This document shows, one piece after another, positions 26,005 to 35,209 of a stretch of 64,000 nucleotides of DNA. Source of the DNA: Clostridiales bacterium (GTDB lineage: Bacteria; Bacillota; Clostridia; Oscillospirales; Oscillospiraceae). Position 1 is the first letter of the stretch. Every line of letters begins with the position of its first letter. The translations under genes were made by a program, and so were the position numbers. The notes below the pieces were generated by a model. It worked only from the letters and a program-made list of their open reading frames with translations. It had not been told where the DNA came from and searched no databases. The DNA lies in contig JALFVN010000028.1 in the NCBI GenBank assembly GCA_022787565.1, positions 62,001 through 126,000 of the forward strand, given 5' to 3'.

Positions 26005-27039
26005 TTATGTCCTTGGCAAAACCACGGTGAAGCGGCAGCCGCCGCCGATGCGGTTTTCTACGGTTACACGGCCTTTGTTGGCGTCGACGATGCGCTTGAC
26101 CAAAGCCAGGCCCAGGCCGTTGCCCTCCTCCTTGTGGGAGCTGTCCGCCTGATAAAAGCGGTCAAAAATATGTTTTTTGGCCTCCTCGTCCACGCCGGGG
26201 CCGCTGTCCTCCACGGTGACGGTGATCTCCCCGTCCCGCTGCTTCATTTTTATGCCCACATAGCCTCCCGGCGGGTCAAATTTGATGGCGTTGCCGATGA
26301 TGTTATTCCAGACGTGCATCAGCATATTCTCGTCGCCGGTGTATTCCACACGCTCCAGGTCAACGTCGAACTCAATTTCCTTCTCCTCCCATTTGGGCTC
26401 CAGCAGCACCACGGACTGCCGGATCTGCTCATCCAGGCGGAAGGTGCTCACTCTGCTCTGGATCACCTGATTATCTACCTTGGACAGCAGCAGAATATTG
26501 CCCACAAGGCCGGAGAGCCGTTTGGTGTTGAAAAGGATCTTCTCCACATACTGCACCATTTCCGGGGAAAGATTTTCGTCCCCCTGAAGCAGGGTGGCAT
26601 AGCCCTCGATGGCGTTGATGGGCGTTTTGAATTCGTGGGAGACGTTGGAGACAAAGTCGGTCTGTAAAATCTCCGTAGCCCCCAGATCCTTGGCCATCAG
26701 GTTAAAGTTTGCGTAGATATCCTCGATCTCCCTGATGCCCTTATCCGCGGTCAGGCGGACACTGAAGTCCCCGTCGGCCACTTTTTTCATGGCGTCGCTC
26801 AGCTGCGTGATGGGGCCAAAAAACCATTTTCCCAGCAACGCGGATATGGACGCACCGATCAGCAGGCTCAGCAAAATCTGCCACACCGTCAGGGGCAGCA
26901 GAATATTGCCCTTTGCCACAAGATTCAGGAAAACGCCCAGAATGACCGCTACCACAACGCTTATGCCGATCTCCGCCATAACAATAAGTGTGAAATACAG
27001 CCGCAGATTAAAACGGAATCTGAACCTCTTTTTCTTCAT
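26005..27039 (-). CDS. Sensor histidine kinase
   Basis: A membrane kinase (344 aa) of the classic OmpR-partner type. Two membrane helices (about residues 13-37 and 48-72) enclose a very short external loop, so it may sense the membrane or an internal cue. A HAMP linker follows, then the H-box VSHEFKTPINAIEGYA with the phospho-acceptor His. The ATPase N-box is NIIGNAIKFDPPGG, with G1 DSGPGVDEEAKKHIFDRFYQ and G2 GNGLGLALVKRI. It overlaps the response regulator gene by four bases (ATGA). No target gene is adjacent. Confidence 0.95.
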   Translation of the reverse strand: MKKKRFRFRFNLRLYFTLIVMAEIGISVVVAVILGVFLNLVAKGNILLPLTVWQILLSLLIGASISALLGKWFFGPITQLSDAMKKVADGDFSVRLTADKGIREIEDIYANFNLMAKDLGATEILQTDFVSNVSHEFKTPINAIEGYATLLQGDENLSPEMVQYVEKILFNTKRLSGLVGNILLLSKVDNQVIQSRVSTFRLDEQIRQSVVLLEPKWEEKEIEFDVDLERVEYTGDENMLMHVWNNIIGNAIKFDPPGGYVGIKMKQRDGEITVTVEDSGPGVDEEAKKHIFDRFYQADSSHKEEGNGLGLALVKRIVDANKGRVTVENRIGGGCRFTVVLPRT

Positions 27040-27707
27040 TGCTTTACGACCTTATAGCCCACGCCCCGGATGGTGACGATCTTGAAATCCGTATTGTCCT
27101 TGAACCGGTCACGCAGTCTGCCGATATGTACGTCCACGGTATGGGTGTCGCTGTCGGAATCATAGCCCCAGATATCATCCATCAGCTGCTGGCGGGTGAA
27201 GATCCGTCCAGGGAATGAGGCCATCTTATACAGGAGCATGAATTCCTTCTGGGGCAGTACCATGCTCTCACCATTGCAGGTGACGGTCAGAGAATCGCAC
27301 TCCAGCACAGTATTGCCAATGGTCTGCCGCCGGTCGTTGATCATCTGGGCTCTGCGAAGCAGCGCGCCCACCCGGAGCACCATTTCGTTCACGTTCACGG
27401 GCTTTACCATATAGTCGTCAGTGCCGGAGAGGAAGCCAAGGCGCATATCGTCAAAGGCGTCCTTGGCGGTGATCATCATGACGGGAGTATTGATCCCCGC
27501 CTGGCGCAGAGAGCTGACCAGCTCATAACCGTCCATAACGGGCATCATGATATCGGAGATGATCAGGTCATAATAGCCCTTGTCGATGGCGTCCAGAGCC
27601 TCTTTCCCGTCCGCCACACCGGTGACCGCATAGCCGTTTTTCATTAAAACATGCTGAAAAAGCTGACGCAGTTCCCTGTCATCCTCAGCAATCAGAATTC
27701 TGAACAT
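27036..27707 (-). CDS. OmpR-family response regulator
   Basis: The regulator (223 aa) is cognate to the kinase encoded just downstream. The receiver domain has the acidic pair in LIAEDDREL, phospho-acceptor Asp in LIISDIMMPVMDG and the Lys in DYMVKPVNVNEM. A winged-helix DNA-binding domain ends with VDVHIGRLRDRFKDN and IVTIRGVGYKVV. The start is the ATG at 27707, with GGGAGGTG four bases upstream; the longer frame adds 15 unrelated residues. A strong promoter lies at 27744-27772. Confidence 0.95.
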   Translation of the reverse strand: MFRILIAEDDRELRQLFQHVLMKNGYAVTGVADGKEALDAIDKGYYDLIISDIMMPVMDGYELVSSLRQAGINTPVMMITAKDAFDDMRLGFLSGTDDYMVKPVNVNEMVLRVGALLRRAQMINDRRQTIGNTVLECDSLTVTCNGESMVLPQKEFMLLYKMASFPGRIFTRQQLMDDIWGYDSDSDTHTVDVHIGRLRDRFKDNTDFKIVTIRGVGYKVVKQ

Positions 27708-27743
27708 GTTGCACCTCCCAAAATTCTTGTTATTTCTGACTTC

Positions 27744-27772
27744 ATTATACAAATATAATCCCCTTTTTTCAA
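27744..27772 (-). promoter_or_regulatory. Sigma-A promoter of the two-component operon
   Basis: TTGAAA, 17 bases, TATAAT on the minus strand, about 37 bases upstream of the regulator start. The -10 box is perfect. Confidence 0.75.
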
Positions 27773-27804
27773 TTCTTCATCAACCAAAGTTCAAATATAA
27801 TTGA

Positions 27805-27828
27805 AAAAGCCCGAGTGATCGGGCTTTT
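27805..27828. terminator. Terminator after the hydrogenase operon
   Basis: AAAAGCCCGA and TCGGGCTTTT form a 10-bp stem with a GTGA loop, six bases past the stop of the membrane-protein gene. A/T runs on both sides make it usable in both directions. Confidence 0.85.
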
Positions 27829-27833
27829 GTTAA

Positions 27834-28397
27834 TCAGGATTCTTTTTTCACCTTGGCAAGTCTGGGGATAATGATCAGGGCCAGAACACCGCCGATCAGG
27901 GCCGTGACGCCCTGGGGCCAGGAGAACATGATGGAGAGAGCTGCTACCTGCTTTTCGGCAACGGAGCCAAGGGCTTTCAGCACGGCGGGAACGCAGACCC
28001 AGAGGAAACCGCACTTCACCGCGGCGGCAAGAAGCACCGCAGGGGCGCGAAGCTCAGGCCGCTTGCCGGAGACCAGACCGAAAATCAGGGCAAGGACAGC
28101 GTTCCCGCAGCCCACCACCGGCACCACAGCCGCAACGGCAGGACCGATGCCGATCAGGGACGCCAGAACGGAGGAGAGAAAACCGATGATCACGCCGGAC
28201 AAAATGCCGACCTGGGCGGTAAAGACGAACAAAACGCAGTTGACTAGGCTGCCGGTGACCAGTTGAGTTACAGAGAAGGGCCCTGCGATGACCGCTCCGG
28301 CGGGCAGCATCTTGCCAATAAGCTGGGCCAGAATGACCAAAGCAATGCCGATGGCCGTGCGGGCAATAAACTGTACTGTGCTGCTTCCTTTTTTCAT
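27834..28397 (-). CDS. ECF-transporter S-component-like membrane protein
   Basis: A 187-residue, very hydrophobic protein with five to six predicted helices (about residues 9-30, 37-60, 65-88, 90-108, 115-135, 150-178) and a basic tail. The glycine/alanine-rich helices and size fit the S-component (QueT/ThiT-like) fold of energy-coupling-factor transporters, but no ECF ATPase genes are in the window and the ligand is unknown. It overlaps the hydrogenase gene by four bases (ATGA), which implies a shared job, perhaps supplying a cofactor precursor. That link is inference. Confidence 0.65.
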   Translation of the reverse strand: MKKGSSTVQFIARTAIGIALVILAQLIGKMLPAGAVIAGPFSVTQLVTGSLVNCVLFVFTAQVGILSGVIIGFLSSVLASLIGIGPAVAAVVPVVGCGNAVLALIFGLVSGKRPELRAPAVLLAAAVKCGFLWVCVPAVLKALGSVAEKQVAALSIMFSWPQGVTALIGGVLALIIIPRLAKVKKES

Positions 28398-29914
28398 TCT
28401 TCGGTTGCCTCCTGCAGACGGCCGGCAAAGCTGCTCTCATCCGCGTGTTTTTTCTCTGCCGCATCCTTATATGCTCTGATGCCTGCTGCGGCGGCAGCCA
28501 CAGGTGCAATGGTTCCCGCGCCGGCCACACAGCCGCCGATACAGCCCATGCCCTCCAGCAGATAACCGTTTCTCTTTCCGGCCTTGGCCATAAGGAGCAT
28601 CTTCCGGCACTCCCGCAATCCGTCGCCGTATTCGATATTGACTTCTCTTTCCGGGTCGATCTTTTTGATATAATCCACCACGGCCGCAGCGACGCCCCCG
28701 CCCACGGCAAAGCCCCGGCCTGCGCCGGTTCCGTCAGCGAAGTCCTTGTCGCATTCATCAGGCTGGAGGGCGGCAAAGTCCACATCCTTTGCGGCAAACA
28801 TACCCTGGAGCTCCTCAAAGGTCAGTACAAAATCCACATCGGAGCGGACGGATTTGCGGGAGGCCTCCAGCTTCTTTGCCGCACAGGGGCCCACAAAGAC
28901 GATTTTTGCCTCCGGGTGGTCCTTTTTGATCAGCCGGGCGGTGATGACCATGGGGGTAAGGGCCATGGATATGTAATCGGCAAATTCGGGGAAGAGCTTC
29001 TTTGCCATTACGCTCCAGGCAGGGCAGCAGGAGGTGGCCATGAAGGGCTGCTTTTCCGGCACCTTGTCCAGAAAATCGTGGGCCTCTTCAATGGTGCACA
29101 GGTCTGCGCCAATGGCCACTTCCACCGTGTCGGAAAAGCCCAGAATGCGCATGGCCTTGCGGAGTTTTGCCGGGGTGGCCTCCTTGCCAAACTGGTTGAC
29201 AAAGGCGGGGGCCATGATGGCGATAACTTCCGTGCCGGACTTGATGGCCTGAATGAGCTGGAAGATCTGGCTCTTGTCGGCGATGGCGCCGAAGGGGCAG
29301 TTCACAAGGCACATGCCGCAGGAGACGCATTTGTTATAGTCGATCTGGGCCCTGCCCATCTCGTCGGAGCCGATGGCGTCCATGCCGCAGGCTTTGGCGC
29401 AGGGGCGCTCGATACGGCTGATAGCGTCGTAGGGGCACTGGTTCAGACATTTGCCGCATTTGATGCATTTGCTCTGGTCAATGCTGCTTTTCCCGTCCCG
29501 GATGACGATGGCACCCTTGGGGCAAACCGCCTGACAGGGGTGGGACAGACAGCCCTGGCAGTTGGAGGAGACCCGGATCTCCTTGGGTGGGCAGGCGTTG
29601 CAGGCAAACTTGATGACGTTGATCAGCGGGGGCTCATAATACTTCTCCGGGATGTTGGCCTCCTCGATGCCGTCGCTGGCCGGGCCGTACTCCTCCGCCG
29701 GCCGAAGCGGCAGGCCGCAGGCAAGGCGCAGGCGTTCGGTAACGATGGCTCTCTCCAGGAAAACATTGCTCCGGTATTTGGCGACTTCGCCGGGTACGAT
29801 CTTATAAGGGATTTTGTCAATACGGGAATAATCGCCGCCCTCGTAGGCCAGGCGGGCGACTTCCTCGAAAACGCTCTTGCGGATATCGTCTACTACGCTG
29901 TGTATGCCTCTCAT
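28394..29914 (-). CDS. Monomeric group B [FeFe]-hydrogenase
   Basis: A 506-residue iron-sulfur enzyme. The N-terminal part has several 4Fe-4S motifs: CNACPPKE...CQGCLSHPCQAVCP, CIKCGKCLNQCPYDAI, and CVSCGMCLVNCPFGAI. The H-cluster domain has L1 TSCCPAW, L2 VGPCAAKKLEA and L3 GMGCIGGCVAGAG, the latter two differing from the MPC form of group A enzymes, as is usual for group B. There is no N-terminal 2Fe-2S domain. The likely redox partner is ferredoxin; direction of catalysis is unknown. Hyd maturases are not in the window. GGAGGG lies six bases before the ATG. Confidence 0.93.
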   Translation of the reverse strand: MRGIHSVVDDIRKSVFEEVARLAYEGGDYSRIDKIPYKIVPGEVAKYRSNVFLERAIVTERLRLACGLPLRPAEEYGPASDGIEEANIPEKYYEPPLINVIKFACNACPPKEIRVSSNCQGCLSHPCQAVCPKGAIVIRDGKSSIDQSKCIKCGKCLNQCPYDAISRIERPCAKACGMDAIGSDEMGRAQIDYNKCVSCGMCLVNCPFGAIADKSQIFQLIQAIKSGTEVIAIMAPAFVNQFGKEATPAKLRKAMRILGFSDTVEVAIGADLCTIEEAHDFLDKVPEKQPFMATSCCPAWSVMAKKLFPEFADYISMALTPMVITARLIKKDHPEAKIVFVGPCAAKKLEASRKSVRSDVDFVLTFEELQGMFAAKDVDFAALQPDECDKDFADGTGAGRGFAVGGGVAAAVVDYIKKIDPEREVNIEYGDGLRECRKMLLMAKAGKRNGYLLEGMGCIGGCVAGAGTIAPVAAAAAGIRAYKDAAEKKHADESSFAGRLQEATEE

Positions 29915-29943
29915 CTGTATCCCTCCATGCTGCTCTTTTCTTC

Positions 29944-29957
29944 GTTAACAAGTTAAC
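29944..29957. promoter_or_regulatory. Palindrome upstream of the hydrogenase gene
   Basis: GTTAACAAGTTAAC is a 6-2-6 inverted repeat 30 bases upstream of the hydrogenase start, near a TTGTGATAAT that could be an extended -10 box. It resembles half of a Rex site (TTGTTAA) but has the wrong spacing for Rex. It could be an operator for redox control. Confidence 0.4.
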
Positions 29958-29972
29958 ATCCATTATCACAAG

Positions 29973-30002
29973 AAAAGCATGACACAGACGTATCATGCTT
30001 TT
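29973..30002 (-). terminator. Terminator of tRNA-Thr
   Basis: AAAAGCATGA and TCATGCTTTT form a 10-bp stem with a 10-base loop 28 bases past the tRNA 3' end. TTTTCTTG follows on the minus strand. Confidence 0.8.
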
Positions 30003-30029
30003 ATCGTCCGCCAAGAACCGCGGATCTTG

Positions 30030-30105
30030 TGGAGCTGGTAATGTGACTCGAACACACGACCTGCTGATTACGAATCAGCTGCTCTACCGACTGAGCTATA
30101 CCAGC
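30030..30105 (-). tRNA. tRNA-Thr (anticodon CGT), CCA encoded
   Basis: A full 76-nt cloverleaf on the minus strand. The acceptor stem is GCTGGTA/TACCAGC with discriminator T and an encoded CCA. The D-arm is GCTC/GAGC, and the anticodon arm is GCTGA-TTCGTAA-TCAGC with anticodon CGT. The variable loop has five bases, and the T-arm carries TTCGAGT. It reads ACG threonine codons. It has its own promoter and terminator and is not part of a tRNA cluster. Confidence 0.97.
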
Positions 30106-30118
30106 ATTTGCGTCGGTT

Positions 30119-30147
30119 ATTTTAACACATAAAACCCGCGAAGTCAA
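30119..30147 (-). promoter_or_regulatory. Sigma-A promoter of tRNA-Thr
   Basis: TTGACT, 17 bases, TAAAAT on the minus strand, ending 14 bases before the mature tRNA 5' end. It makes a monocistronic tRNA unit. Confidence 0.75.
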
Positions 30148-30483
30148 CAAATAAAACGCAAATTACCATTTGTATAAACCTGTTACCGTTCAATCTCCGC
30201 CGGATTCAGCGCAGCACCGTTATACAAACGATTATCCCCTGTTTTCCCGCTGTTTTCCTGAAAAACGAGTTTTTTCCAACCGCAGACACTGGCAACAAAA
30301 AAGTTACATAATATAATTCAATAATTATTTTTCAAATAGTTATCAACATTTCCAACAGACTTTTCAACACCCGATTTTCCTTGAAAACACAGGACTTTTG
30401 AGGAAAACAGTCAAAAAAAGCCGAAGCCGCAAAACGAAAATAGTTACAAAAAAACAACAGAATTTAGTTTACATAACAACGCT
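30148..30483. other. AT-rich non-coding gap with DnaA-box-like repeats
   Basis: There is no plausible gene between radC and the tRNA promoter. The stretch has an AT-rich tract (about 30305-30336). Three related 9-mers follow: TTATCAACA (30340-30348), TTTCCAACA (30349-30357) and TTTTCAACA (30361-30369). Each resembles the DnaA box TTATCCACA with one or more mismatches. No dnaA, dnaN or rpmH is near, so an origin is not claimed. Confidence 0.4.
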
Positions 30484-31170
30484 TCATCCATTGGGTAAAC
30501 CCATCATTCCCGAATCGGCAAAGGACACATAATCGTCCCCCGCCACAATGATATGATCCACCAGCGGGATGCCCACAAGCTTCAGCGCGGCGGCGATTTC
30601 AATGGTGAGGCGCTCGTCCTCCCTTGATGGCAGGGCCACACCGCCCGGGTGGTTATGAGCCAGGATCACTGTGTTGGCCCGGTGCCTGACCGCGTTTTCC
30701 ACTACCTTTCTTACATTGACATCTACCGCATTGACCACACCGCTGCCCAGATTGATACAGGAGATCACGCTCTTTTTGGCGTCAAGGCAGAGCAGCAAAA
30801 GTTTCTCGTCCTTTTCAAACATCAGTCTGGGGACCAGATACCTTCCCGCATCAGCAGAGCCGGATATTGTGGAGACGCAGTTTCCTTTCACCGTCAGATA
30901 CCGGCGCATGATCTGCGGGATAAGAGAGATCAGAAGCGCAGAGCTCTCCCCCACGCCGGGAACCGCCTCAAGCTCAGGAATGGAGGCTTCAAGCACCCGG
31001 TCCAATGAGCCGAAGTGTTCCAGCAGCGCATGGGCGATCTCGTTTGTATCTTTTCGCGGTATTGCGTAAAACAGCAGTAATTCCAGTACGTTTACATCAT
31101 TAAAATTGTCCAGACCGTGATCTTTGTAACGCGCCTTCATTCTGCTTCTGTGTCCTTCGTGTACGCCCAT
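30484..31170 (-). CDS. radC: RadC family protein (JAB-domain)
   Basis: A 228-residue protein with an N-terminal UPF0758 helix-hairpin-helix part (LEAVPGVGESSALLIS) and a C-terminal JAMM metalloprotease-like domain with the metal site HNHPGGVALPSREDERL. Despite the name, a role in DNA repair is not proven for the family. The ATG at 31170 (MGVHEGHRSRMK) is preferred, as the family begins at that point; an in-frame TTG lies seven codons earlier. It follows tsaD by 28 bp and ends the radC-tsaD-rimI-polA-uvrB run. Confidence 0.93.
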   Translation of the reverse strand: MGVHEGHRSRMKARYKDHGLDNFNDVNVLELLLFYAIPRKDTNEIAHALLEHFGSLDRVLEASIPELEAVPGVGESSALLISLIPQIMRRYLTVKGNCVSTISGSADAGRYLVPRLMFEKDEKLLLLCLDAKKSVISCINLGSGVVNAVDVNVRKVVENAVRHRANTVILAHNHPGGVALPSREDERLTIEIAAALKLVGIPLVDHIIVAGDDYVSFADSGMMGLPNG

Positions 31171-31198
31171 TACGTTCAAACCCCAGTCCAAAAAAGTT

Positions 31199-32200
31199 TC
31201 ATAGATCCATTGTGGCGTAGGCGTTCAGGTCGCTGCCGCCTCTCACGCCGGAGAGATATTCATAGTAGGCCTGAGCTCCGATCATGGCGCCGTTGTCGCC
31301 GCAGAGCTTCAGCGGCGGGATATAGAGCTGATAGCCCCGCTTTTCCGCAGCGGCTTTAAAATCGGCCCGGATGCGGGAATTTGCGGCAACGCCTCCTGCC
31401 ACCACAATCTTGTCATAGCCCAGCTCCTTTGCCGCCATCATGGTCCTGGGTACAAGGCTGTCGCTGACGGCTTTGGCAAAGGAGGCGGCCAGGCTGGCCC
31501 GGTCGATCTCCTCGCCCTTCTGCTGCGCGTTGTGGACCAGGTTGATCACTGCGGTTTTCAGCCCGGAAAAGCTCATGTCATAGGGGCTGCCCTCCACATG
31601 GCCGATGGGGAAAGTGTATTTGCAGTCATCCCCGCCTTTGGACAGCTCCTCCATGGGTCTTCCGCCCGGATAGGGCAGGCCCAGAACTCTGGCCGTCTTA
31701 TCAAAGCACTCCCCTGCCGCGTCGTCCCGGGTAGCACCGATGATCTTCATATCCGTATAGCCCCGGACGTCCACCAAAATGGTGTTGCCGCCGGAAATGG
31801 CAAGGCAGAGGAAGGGCGGCTCCAGCTCCGGGTAGGCCAGGTAATTGGCGGCGATATGACCCCGGATATGGTGCACGGGGATCAGGGGCACGCCAAGGGC
31901 AAGGGCACAGGCCTTGGCAAAGTTCACACCCACCAGCACCGCGCCGATCAGCCCGGGGGCATAGGTAACGGCCACGGCGTCGATATCCGCTCTGGTGATC
32001 CCCGCCCGTTCAATGGCCCGCTGGGCCAGAATGGAGATGGACTCCACATGGCAGCGGGAGGCGATCTCCGGCACCACGCCGCCGTAGACCGCGTGCAGGT
32101 CAGCCTGAGAAAAGATCTGGTCGGTCAAAATTTTTCTTCCGTCCTCTACTACCGCCACAGCGGTCTCGTCACAGGAGGACTCAAATGCAAGTATTTTCAA
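31199..32200 (-). CDS. tsaD: tRNA N6-adenosine threonylcarbamoyltransferase TsaD
   Basis: The ASKHA-fold enzyme (333 aa) transfers the threonylcarbamoyl group to A37 of ANN-reading tRNAs. The N-terminus KILAFESSCDETAVAVVE and the metal-binding HHIRGHIA are intact. The start codon is TTG at 32200, with GAGG about eight bases upstream. It works with the TsaC domain encoded at 51106-52308 in this window and with TsaB/TsaE, which are not seen here. It is 10 bp from rimI, a pairing common in bacteria. Confidence 0.97.
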   Translation of the reverse strand: MKILAFESSCDETAVAVVEDGRKILTDQIFSQADLHAVYGGVVPEIASRCHVESISILAQRAIERAGITRADIDAVAVTYAPGLIGAVLVGVNFAKACALALGVPLIPVHHIRGHIAANYLAYPELEPPFLCLAISGGNTILVDVRGYTDMKIIGATRDDAAGECFDKTARVLGLPYPGGRPMEELSKGGDDCKYTFPIGHVEGSPYDMSFSGLKTAVINLVHNAQQKGEEIDRASLAASFAKAVSDSLVPRTMMAAKELGYDKIVVAGGVAANSRIRADFKAAAEKRGYQLYIPPLKLCGDNGAMIGAQAYYEYLSGVRGGSDLNAYATMDL

Positions 32201-32210
32201 ATTCCGCGCC

Positions 32211-32654
32211 TCATTTCAGAAAATTCGTCATCAATACCGCGTCTTCCCTGGGGGAAGCGTAATAGTTTTTCCTTGTCCCAACAGGGACAAAACCGTGCTT
32301 TGCGTAGAGGGCTTTGGCCGCCTCATTGCCCGCCCTGACCTCAAGGGTAACAAAGGCCAGCTGCCGGTTAACGGCGCGGCGCAGAAGCGCCTCGATCAGC
32401 CCGTCGGCAATGCCCCGGCGGCGATAGTCCTTTGAAACGGCTACATTGGCAATGTATCCCTCGTCCAGAACGCACATCATCCCCACATAGCCCACAGGCT
32501 GCCCCTTGCAGAGGGCAACAAGAAATTCGTGCCGCTCATCCGGCAGCTGGCTCAAAAGCTGCTCCCTTGTCCAGGGGACGGAAAAGCACTGCTTTTCCAG
32601 TTCCTCTATGGCGTCAATATGCTCTGAAGCAGCATCGGCAACAAGAAAGTCCAT
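32211..32654 (-). CDS. rimI: Ribosomal-protein-alanine N-acetyltransferase RimI
   Basis: GNAT acetyltransferase (147 aa) for the N-terminus of ribosomal protein S18 and possibly others. The acetyl-CoA motif A is VSKDYRRRGIADGLI (about residues 74-88), and motif B is GNEAAKALYAKHGFVPVG. The start is taken as ATG at 32654, whose A overlaps the polA stop (TGATG); a TTG one codon earlier is possible. The rimI-tsaD pair is conserved. Confidence 0.93.
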   Translation of the reverse strand: MDFLVADAASEHIDAIEELEKQCFSVPWTREQLLSQLPDERHEFLVALCKGQPVGYVGMMCVLDEGYIANVAVSKDYRRRGIADGLIEALLRRAVNRQLAFVTLEVRAGNEAAKALYAKHGFVPVGTRKNYYASPREDAVLMTNFLK

Positions 32655-35209
32655 CAATGCGCCTCCGCCCAGCTGTGGCCGATATGGGCGTCCACCGTCA
32701 GGGGAACCGTCAGATCGGCGGTGTGCTCCATCTCGTCTTTCAAAATATCCTTAACTCTTTCCGCCTCATCCTCCGGGCATTCAACGATCAGCTCGTCATG
32801 GACCTGGAGGATCAGCTTTGCCCGGAGATCTTCCTCTTTCAGCCGCCTGGCCACGTTCACCATGGCAAGCTTGATGATATCCGCTGCCGTGCCCTGAATG
32901 GGCATATTCAGCGCTACACGCTCGCCGAAGGAGCGGGTGTTGAAATTGCTGCTCTTCAGCTCCGGCAGACTGCGTCTCCGGCCGTAAAGAGTTGAGACAT
33001 AGCCCTTCTCTCTGGCCTGCTCCACAATGGACTTCATATAATCCCGGACGCCGTGGTATTTTTCCAGATAGGCGTCCATATAGGCCTTGGCCTCGCTGGG
33101 CCAGACGCCGATGTCCTGGGCCAGGGAGTATGCGGAGATACCGTACACAATGCCGAAATTGACGGCCTTGGCCCGGCTTCTCAGGGTTGGCGTCACCTCT
33201 TCCAGAGGCACGTTGAACACATTTGCGGCCGTGACGGCGTGGAAATCCTCGCCGCTCAAAAAAGCGTCCCGCATAGTTTCATCCCCGGAGATATGGGCCA
33301 GAAGCCGCAGCTCGATCTGGCTGTAATCCGCGTCCACCAGGGTCATACCCGGGGAGGCCACAAACATTTTTCTGATCTGGGCGCCCAGCTGCTTTCTCAC
33401 CGGGATATTCTGGAGGTTTGGCTCTGTGGAGGAAAGGCGTCCCGTGGCGGTGACGGTCATCTGAAAATTGGTGTGGATACGCCCGTCGGGGCTGATGACC
33501 TTCAAAAGTCCGTCGGCATAGGTGGATTTCAGCTTGGTGAGCATACGGTATTCCAGCACCTGATCTACGATGGGGTGTTTGCCCTGCAGCTTTTCCAGCA
33601 CGTCCGCGTTGGTGCTCCAGCCGGTTTTGGTCTTTTTCCCCGAGGGCAGCATCAGCTCGTCGAAGAGTACCTGGCCCAACTGCTTGGGGGAGTTGATGTT
33701 GAATTCATGCCCTGCCTCATTCCAGATGCTCTCCTGCAAGGCGGCAATGCCGGAATTCAGGCTCTCGCCGAAATCGTACAGCGCCTTCCGGTCCACAAAA
33801 AAGCCGGTCTTCTCCATATCCGCCAGCACCCGGCAGAGGGGCAGCTCAATGCTGTAATACAGCTCTTCCATGCCAAGCTCTTTCAGCTTCTCCTGCAAGG
33901 GCCGGTACAGCTGAAAGACCGCTTCCGCTCCGTCCAGTTCCCTTCCGGCATAGCGCACGGAAATCCGGGGCAGCGAATAGTCGCTGTCGGTAGCCTCAAG
34001 GAGATAGGCGGCCAGGGCCGTGTCGAACACGAAGCCTCCGGTGTCCAGGCCCTCAGCCAGCAGAAGGCCCATCAGATTTTTCACGTTGTGAGAGACTTTT
34101 TTTATTTCCGGGGAAAACAGAAGCTGCAAAAGCTGGTTATACCTGTCTCCGCACTGGTTCCAGGCGGCGGTATAGACGGCTTTTCCGTCGCAAAATTCCA
34201 GCCGGTCAAGCCCCTCGATGGGAAGCACGGCCAAAAAGGGCGCTGCGCCGGCCGCGGCGATCAGCTCTCCTATATTGCCCTCGTCCCCGTCCACTCTGGG
34301 CAGGGCGGGGCTTTCCTCCGGTGCGCTCTCCTCCCCGGCGGGGACGACGCCCCATTTTTCAATAAATTTATGGAAGCCCAGCTTTTTGAACAGCTCGTAC
34401 AGGCCGGGCCGGTAATCCCTGTTCCAGAGGTTGTCCCCAGGCTGAAAGTCCAGGGGCACGTCGCAGAGAATGGTGGCCAGCCAAAAGGACTTTCTGGCGC
34501 TCTCCTCCCCGGCGGCCAGCTTCTTTCTCACGCCCTCCTTGATGTCCAGGGCGGAGAGATCCTTGTAGATTTCCTCGATGGTGCCGTAGCGCTGCACCAG
34601 GTCCATGGCGGTCTTTTCGCCCACCCCGGGCACACCGGGGATATTGTCGGAGCTGTCGCCCATCAGGGCTTTCAGGTCCACCATCTGCTTCGGTCCAAAG
34701 CCGTATTCCTCCCGGAAGCGCTCCGGGGTATATAGAATGGTCTCTGTCTGGCCCATGCGGGTCTTTACGTTGCAGACCGTAGTGCTTTCGCTGATGAGCT
34801 GCAAGCTGTCCTTATCGCCGGTGACGATGGTGCAGTGCCAGCCTGCCTTCTCACAGAGGCGGGAGGCGGTGCCCAGAATATCGTCCGCCTCATAGCCCTC
34901 CAGCTCATAGCGGCGGATGCCCATCTGGTCCAGTACCTCTTTCAATATGGGCATCTGTTGGGCAAGCTCCTCCGGCATGGCCTTGCGCTGGGCCTTGTAG
35001 CCCTCATAGGCCTTATGGCGGAAGGTGGGCGCTTTCAGGTCAAAACTGACGCAGAGGGCGTCAGGCTTCTGCTCCTCCAGCAGCCGCTGGAGTATGGCAA
35101 GGAAACCGTAAACCGCGTTTGTGGGCGTGCCGTCCGGCGCGTTCAGCGGGCGCACGCCATAGAAGGCCCGGTTTACAATACTGTTTCCGTCAAGGATCAT
35201 CAGGTTCAT
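32654..35209 (-). CDS. polA: DNA polymerase I
   Basis: The repair and primer-removal polymerase (851 aa). The N-terminal 5'-3' exonuclease domain (about 1-290) has [20 protein letters not shown]. The 3'-5' exonuclease-like domain has lost the catalytic DTE motif (FLAVLPIEG in its place), so proofreading is not expected, as in Bacillus Pol I. The polymerase domain has motif [15 protein letters not shown], the O-helix [14 protein letters not shown] and motif C QVHDELI. It is coupled to uvrB by a four-base overlap, joining the two partners of excision repair. Confidence 0.98.
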   Translation of the reverse strand: MNLMILDGNSIVNRAFYGVRPLNAPDGTPTNAVYGFLAILQRLLEEQKPDALCVSFDLKAPTFRHKAYEGYKAQRKAMPEELAQQMPILKEVLDQMGIRRYELEGYEADDILGTASRLCEKAGWHCTIVTGDKDSLQLISESTTVCNVKTRMGQTETILYTPERFREEYGFGPKQMVDLKALMGDSSDNIPGVPGVGEKTAMDLVQRYGTIEEIYKDLSALDIKEGVRKKLAAGEESARKSFWLATILCDVPLDFQPGDNLWNRDYRPGLYELFKKLGFHKFIEKWGVVPAGEESAPEESPALPRVDGDEGNIGELIAAAGAAPFLAVLPIEGLDRLEFCDGKAVYTAAWNQCGDRYNQLLQLLFSPEIKKVSHNVKNLMGLLLAEGLDTGGFVFDTALAAYLLEATDSDYSLPRISVRYAGRELDGAEAVFQLYRPLQEKLKELGMEELYYSIELPLCRVLADMEKTGFFVDRKALYDFGESLNSGIAALQESIWNEAGHEFNINSPKQLGQVLFDELMLPSGKKTKTGWSTNADVLEKLQGKHPIVDQVLEYRMLTKLKSTYADGLLKVISPDGRIHTNFQMTVTATGRLSSTEPNLQNIPVRKQLGAQIRKMFVASPGMTLVDADYSQIELRLLAHISGDETMRDAFLSGEDFHAVTAANVFNVPLEEVTPTLRSRAKAVNFGIVYGISAYSLAQDIGVWPSEAKAYMDAYLEKYHGVRDYMKSIVEQAREKGYVSTLYGRRRSLPELKSSNFNTRSFGERVALNMPIQGTAADIIKLAMVNVARRLKEEDLRAKLILQVHDELIVECPEDEAERVKDILKDEMEHTADLTVPLTVDAHIGHSWAEAH

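Noticed and set aside
29944..29957. Rex operator upstream of the hydrogenase
   Set aside because: The half-site TTGTTAA is present but the partner half is not at the four-base spacing Rex needs. Kept only as an unassigned palindrome.
33053..34735. 560-codon plus-strand frame antisense to polA
   Set aside because: Shadow of polA; no start signal or domain.
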